From positions 1 through 22,325 of the forward strand of contig JBHHXR010000025.1 of assembly GCA_046757205.1 (NCBI GenBank): 22,325 nucleotides of DNA. The letters run 5' to 3'. The notes beneath the pieces are model-generated. The model was not told where the DNA came from. It searched no databases and saw nothing but the letters and a program-made list of their open reading frames with translations. Origin of the DNA: JBHHXR01 sp046757205. GTDB lineage: Bacteria > Pseudomonadota > Alphaproteobacteria > Rhodobacterales > Rhodobacteraceae. Within the stretch, counting starts at the first letter, position 1. Each line of letters begins with the position of its first letter. Below, piece after piece: positions 19,286 through 22,325 of this stretch. The position numbers and the translations under genes are program-made.

Positions 19286-19929
19286 GTCTTCTGGTCGCGA
19301 CGCCCATGTACGGGGGCGTGTGCGACATCGCCTATTTTCAGGGCTGTCTCGATCTCAAGGAATTTCTCGTCGGAGAAGGCATCGCCCACGACTGGCTGGT
19401 GGTGGACAAGGAAAGCCTGGTTCAGCGGGCGCGAAACACGATCGCGGCGGCCTTTCTCCAGACGGATTATCGGAAATTGCTGTTCATCGACGCGGATATC
19501 GGCTTTACGGTCGATGATGTCGGGAAGCTGTGGAATCTCGATACGGACGTTGCGGTCGGGGTCTATCCGATGAAACGGATGGACAAGTGCTGGTACGCGG
19601 CGTGGGTGAACGGGAAGCTGGTGACGGACCTGGATTTCGACGGCCCGGTGGAGGTCGATTACGCCGGCACCGGGTTCATGATGATCGATCGGGGCGTGTT
19701 CGAGAAGATGAAGTCGGAGAGGATCCGCCACGAGGAAGGTTCGGGGGAGTGCTGGGCGTTTTTCGACCCGAGGGTGGAGAACGGGGTGTATCTCTCCGAG
19801 GATTACGCCTTCTGCGAGGATTGGCGGAAGCTCGGGGGAAAGGTGGTCATGGACCCCACGGTGAAGCTCTCCCATATCGGGAAGTGCGAGTATGGACCTG
19901 AGTTGGCTGCAAAACTTCGGCCTCGGTGA
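19282..19929 (+). CDS. GT-A type glycosyltransferase-like protein
   Basis: A 215-residue protein starting at GTG 19282 (GTGA overlap). Features are LLVATPMYGG at the N-terminus, ESLVQRARNTIAAAFLQTDY, the DxD-type metal and sugar-nucleotide motif LLFIDADIGF (residues 67-76), VAVGVYPMKRMD, and YAGTGFMMIDRGVFEKM. This matches a phage-encoded glycosyltransferase-like family. It may decorate virion proteins or phage DNA, or alter host surface sugars. Forms a cluster with the next genes. Confidence 0.75.
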   Translation: MSLLVATPMYGGVCDIAYFQGCLDLKEFLVGEGIAHDWLVVDKESLVQRARNTIAAAFLQTDYRKLLFIDADIGFTVDDVGKLWNLDTDVAVGVYPMKRMDKCWYAAWVNGKLVTDLDFDGPVEVDYAGTGFMMIDRGVFEKMKSERIRHEEGSGECWAFFDPRVENGVYLSEDYAFCEDWRKLGGKVVMDPTVKLSHIGKCEYGPELAAKLRPR

Positions 19930-20449
19930 AACGCAGCTTCCCGATCTCGCGGGAGCGTTCTCCGGGCGATTGACCATCGCCGGCGGCGGAAGATGCGTCT
20001 GGAGCGATCTCGAGGGCCACTGGAACGGGGACGTGATGTGCGTCAACGATATCGGGATGCACTTTCCCGGGCAGGTCCGGCACTGGTATTCCAACGACGC
20101 GAAGATGCTGGCCAAATGGTCGGCGGCCCGAAGGCCGTTATTGGTGGCCAGGCAGGAGCGGGCAATTCTCCATCATTCCTGCAATCCGGGGCACATCCAT
20201 TGGCCGTGGCCGGGGCACGGGTCGTCGGGGCTGAACGCGGTCTACACCGGGCTCGGGCTGGGCTACGACGAAATCTTTCTGGCGGGGATGCCGTTGGACG
20301 ATTCCGGGCATTATTTCGACCCTCCGTGGGTGAAGACGAATTTCGTCCGGGAAGTCCCCGAACGGTACTGGATCCGGGCTCGGGATCACATTTTCAAGGG
20401 CCGGGTGAAGTCGCTTTCCGGCAGATCGAAGGAGATTCTGGAAGGGTGA
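19892..20449 (+). CDS. DUF115-like / Rossmann-type sugar-modification protein
   Basis: A 185-residue protein starting at ATG 19892, overlapping the glycosyltransferase by 38 bases. LTIAGGGRCVWSDLEG, DVMCVNDIGMHFPGQVRHWY, PWPGHGSSGLNAVYTGLGLG and DEIFLAGMPLDDSGHYFDPP resemble phage proteins with a nucleotide-binding alpha/beta fold related to DUF115-type motility/glycan-associated factors. The precise reaction is unknown; its setting between glycosyltransferase-like genes suggests a sugar-transfer step. Confidence 0.62.
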   Translation: MDLSWLQNFGLGETQLPDLAGAFSGRLTIAGGGRCVWSDLEGHWNGDVMCVNDIGMHFPGQVRHWYSNDAKMLAKWSAARRPLLVARQERAILHHSCNPGHIHWPWPGHGSSGLNAVYTGLGLGYDEIFLAGMPLDDSGHYFDPPWVKTNFVREVPERYWIRARDHIFKGRVKSLSGRSKEILEG

Positions 20450-20477
20450 AAAAGAGATTCCGCGAACCGGGGCCGGG

Positions 20478-21419
20478 GTGCTGAGCCCGGCTGAAAAGAG
20501 GCTGTGGCTGGCGCTGAACCGCCAGCGCGTCGTGACCTATGACGACGCACTGGATGTTATTGTCGGCGACAAGGATATCAACTCTGCCACTCCGAAGTAT
20601 GCCCAGATATTCGCGCACAGGATGCGGGCGAAAAACTACCGCATCAGGACGATACATGGAGTCGGGTTGACCGTCGCCGAACCGGAGGGCGATTTTCTGG
20701 ACCGCGATCTCAGGCTGATACGGAAGGACGGGCGATGGCAAAACATCCCGACATTGGAATTCCGGGCGTTGTCCGTCCTGGGGCCGAACAAGACCCCGGC
20801 ATGGCGGGTCCAATCCGCGATATGCGCGGGGTCGAAGACGGAAAATCCCTACAGGCTTCGAATGACCGTGATGTGCAAACTCAAGAAGACCCTGGAAGGA
20901 ACCGGGCACGGAATCGAACAGTCGAACGATTCCGAGACCAGAGATGTCGAATGGTACAGGCTGGTGGGGACTCCGGCTCCGAAACCTGAAAAGCTGACGC
21001 CCACGGAGTTCTTTCTATGGGAAGCCATGAGGTTGCACATTCTCGTCCCCTACAAACGTGCATTTTTAGAGATCGGGTCCGACAGCATGGCCTACCTCAG
21101 CTGTTTGCTGTACAGGATGAGGAAGAAGGGATACCCGGCCAGGGCCGTTTATGGAGAAGGGATCACGGCCGTACGCGATACTCTTCGGAAGGCCCCTCCG
21201 CAGGTCTTGGACGCCCTGGGTCTGTTCTCCGGGGGCCTGGTACCGGGGTCCATCATTTTGGAGAAGATGGCGGAACGGGCCAGGGGGCCGTTGGGAAGAT
21301 CGAACAGGCAAACGCTCATGTCGAGGCTCAAGGCCGCGGTGGAGGGGGGCGGGGACAGGCTGGAATGGTCGGGGCCGACCCGCCCCATCGAAGACAGGGT
21401 ATACAGGATCACAAAATGA
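20478..21419 (+). CDS. Protein with four tandem winged-helix-like repeats
   Basis: A 313-residue protein starting at GTG 20478. Repeat 1 (3-66) runs LSPAEKRLWLAL to YRIRTIHGVGLTV; repeat 3 (173-233) runs LTPTEFFLWEAM to YPARAVYGEGITAV. Both follow the OmpR-type winged-helix layout: L.P.E..L at the start, RMR.K recognition-helix end, (I/V).G.G wing. Repeats 2 (92-162, PTLEFRALSVL to VEWYRL) and 4 (240-312, PPQVLDALGLF to EDRVYRI) are diverged copies. No receiver domain. No SD is evident; a 12-codon GTG frame (20446-20484) bridges from the previous stop and could couple translation. A DNA-binding role is inference. Confidence 0.65.
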   Translation: MLSPAEKRLWLALNRQRVVTYDDALDVIVGDKDINSATPKYAQIFAHRMRAKNYRIRTIHGVGLTVAEPEGDFLDRDLRLIRKDGRWQNIPTLEFRALSVLGPNKTPAWRVQSAICAGSKTENPYRLRMTVMCKLKKTLEGTGHGIEQSNDSETRDVEWYRLVGTPAPKPEKLTPTEFFLWEAMRLHILVPYKRAFLEIGSDSMAYLSCLLYRMRKKGYPARAVYGEGITAVRDTLRKAPPQVLDALGLFSGGLVPGSIILEKMAERARGPLGRSNRQTLMSRLKAAVEGGGDRLEWSGPTRPIEDRVYRITK

Positions 21420-21658
21420 AGGCGGCGTTGTCGGGCCGGTTTGCCGTGGAACCTGCGATCATGGCGGGGATAAGGCAATACGCGAAAACCGTCAATCTCT
21501 GTTCTGACGCCGCCGGCGTTATCCGGTCCGCCACGAGCAAGGAGATTTCGGAAAAGGCCGATGCCTTGATGACGGCCGTGAAGGAGCGGTTCCATCCTCT
21601 CAAAATCTACGGAGAAATATTGGAGAGGATCGGTGTGGATCATCCCTTCCAGAGGTAG
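21416..21658 (+). CDS. Hypothetical helical protein, 80 residues
   Basis: ATG 21416 overlaps the TGA of the winged-helix gene (ATGA). Mostly helical: IMAGIRQYAKTVNLCSDAAG, SEKADALMTAVKERFHPLKI, EILERIGVDHPF. No family recognised. It overlaps the next glycosyltransferase-like gene by 26 bases, which shows tight operon packing. Confidence 0.6.
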   Translation: MKAALSGRFAVEPAIMAGIRQYAKTVNLCSDAAGVIRSATSKEISEKADALMTAVKERFHPLKIYGEILERIGVDHPFQR

Positions 21659-22223
21659 GCCCTACAACATCGCAAGACTCGCGAAGCGGTTGAGGAAACT
21701 CGAATCGAAACCGGATATCCGGCTGCGCGTCGATTACGACGACCCGGAGCTTGCCGCGTATCACGGATTGAAGCTCGGGGACAGCTGGGATATCGTCACC
21801 GGCCCCAGGAAGCCCTTGAGCGCCATATATAACGAATTCCCGCCGGATTGGCCGTGGTATGGCTTTATCGGCGACGACGTGATGCCGGAAACGCCCGAAT
21901 GGGAGGACGTCATGGTCTCCGCTGCCGGGTCCGATGGCATGGCCCACCCGAGCGACCCGGCGCATTTCGTCCTCGCGGGGGCTCTGGTGCGGGAAATGGG
22001 CTGGATCGCCCTCCCCGGGCTGGACCGGATTTACATAGATACCGTGTGGAAGGATATTGCGGAGGCCCGCGGCGTGTTGAGAGACGTTGGCCCCGTCCTG
22101 TCCCATCGGCATTTCTCCAACGGCGGGGCCGTGATGGACGCAACCTACAGGAAGCGTCGCAATGTGGAGGACAGGGCCGTTTACAAGGCGTGGCGTCGTT
22201 CGTTTCTCTCGACGATGGCCTGA
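21633..22223 (+). CDS. Glycosyltransferase-like protein (GT-A)
   Basis: A 196-residue protein starting at GTG 21633 with TGGAGAGGATCG ahead. IIPSRGRPYNIARLAKRL at the N-terminus, DIRLRVDYDDPEL, WPWYGFIGDDVMPETPEW (a DD metal motif) and a late GPVLSHRHFSNGG fit phage glycosyltransferase-like proteins of the GT-A fold. Same operon as the earlier glycosyltransferase, so probably the same glycan or a second sugar step. Confidence 0.7.
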   Translation: MWIIPSRGRPYNIARLAKRLRKLESKPDIRLRVDYDDPELAAYHGLKLGDSWDIVTGPRKPLSAIYNEFPPDWPWYGFIGDDVMPETPEWEDVMVSAAGSDGMAHPSDPAHFVLAGALVREMGWIALPGLDRIYIDTVWKDIAEARGVLRDVGPVLSHRHFSNGGAVMDATYRKRRNVEDRAVYKAWRRSFLSTMA

Positions 22224-22236
22224 AGAAAACCTACGA

Positions 22237-22325
22237 ATGGGCGGAATCGCAAATCTGACCGGCCCGATTGTCGTCATGGCGGTGCCCAGGTGCGGCTCCT
22301 CGATGGTCGCCGGGGCCTTCGCCCG
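22237..22325 (+). CDS. Sulfotransferase-like protein, 5' fragment (truncated by window end)
   Basis: ATG 22237 opens a frame still open at the right edge: GPIVVMAVPRCGSSMVAGAF. The PR-x-GSS-M loop is the 5'-phosphosulfate-binding P-loop of PAPS-dependent sulfotransferases. The start has only a weak SD. Sulfation of a sugar made by the upstream transferases is a reasonable inference. Confidence 0.65.
   Translation, partial: MGGIANLTGPIVVMAVPRCGSSMVAGAFA

Noticed and set aside
18772..20115. Minus-strand 447-codon open frame
   Set aside because: Antisense to three supported genes (coiled-coil, glycosyltransferase-like, DUF115-like); long antisense frames are common in GC-rich DNA with strong third-position bias.

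Overview
The window looks like part of a GC-rich tailed double-stranded DNA phage or prophage of an alphaproteobacterium. The phage assignment rests on an M15 endolysin, a Red-type recombination module (YqaJ exonuclease plus ERF annealase), NinB, a DnaB helicase, a small-terminase-like protein, and tail or virion proteins. The alphaproteobacterial host is inferred from the first 326 bases, which read as the C-terminal end of a DnaG primase of alphaproteobacterial type, and from small proteins that resemble families I associate with alphaproteobacterial mobile elements. No integrase, CI-type repressor, tRNA, CRISPR array or insertion sequence was recognised. The large terminase, portal and capsid genes are not here and presumably lie outside the window.

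Layout. (1) 3-326: 3' end of dnaG, either host flank or phage-borne. (2) 362-1544, plus strand: lysis cassette with an M15 peptidase, a 59-residue holin-like membrane protein and a phospholipase-A2-like protein. (3) 8650 down to 1297, minus strand: a long early operon in which most neighbouring genes share an ATGA, GTGA, TAATG or TGATG overlap. In order of transcription it holds an Ala-rich protein, a small protein, ERF annealase, a 215-bp pentanucleotide tract, a conserved unknown, YqaJ exonuclease, a small conserved protein, an HNH protein, NinB, several small proteins, a DUF1064-like nuclease, a lipoprotein, more small proteins, an adenine-type methyltransferase and a C5-cytosine methyltransferase. 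(4) 8729-11830, plus strand: replication (DnaB helicase, Cys-rich protein, small protein, replication-initiator-like protein, ribbon-helix-helix regulator). (5) 11987-15134, plus strand: five coupled tail or virion genes. (6) 17495 down to 15094, minus strand: eight small genes behind a perfect-consensus promoter. The first four junctions each contain the same covarying RNA hairpin. (7) 17667-22325, plus strand: small-terminase-like gene, a 333-bp leader with its own strong promoter, virion-like and coiled-coil proteins, then glycosyltransferase-like genes, a protein that appears to be built from four winged-helix repeats, and the start of a sulfotransferase-like gene.

Control. Overlapping divergent promoters at 8662-8700 separate the recombination operon from the replication operon. 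Back-to-back promoters at 17528-17619 separate the small-gene cassette from the late genes. Other plus-strand promoter candidates lie at 10434, 11935 and 18136. The least explained parts are the hairpin-punctuated small-gene cassette, the indel-free GGCNN pentamer tract, a compact three-way-junction leader at 10468-10517, and the tandem winged-helix protein. All assignments come from reading the sequence and recalling protein families; no search was run.
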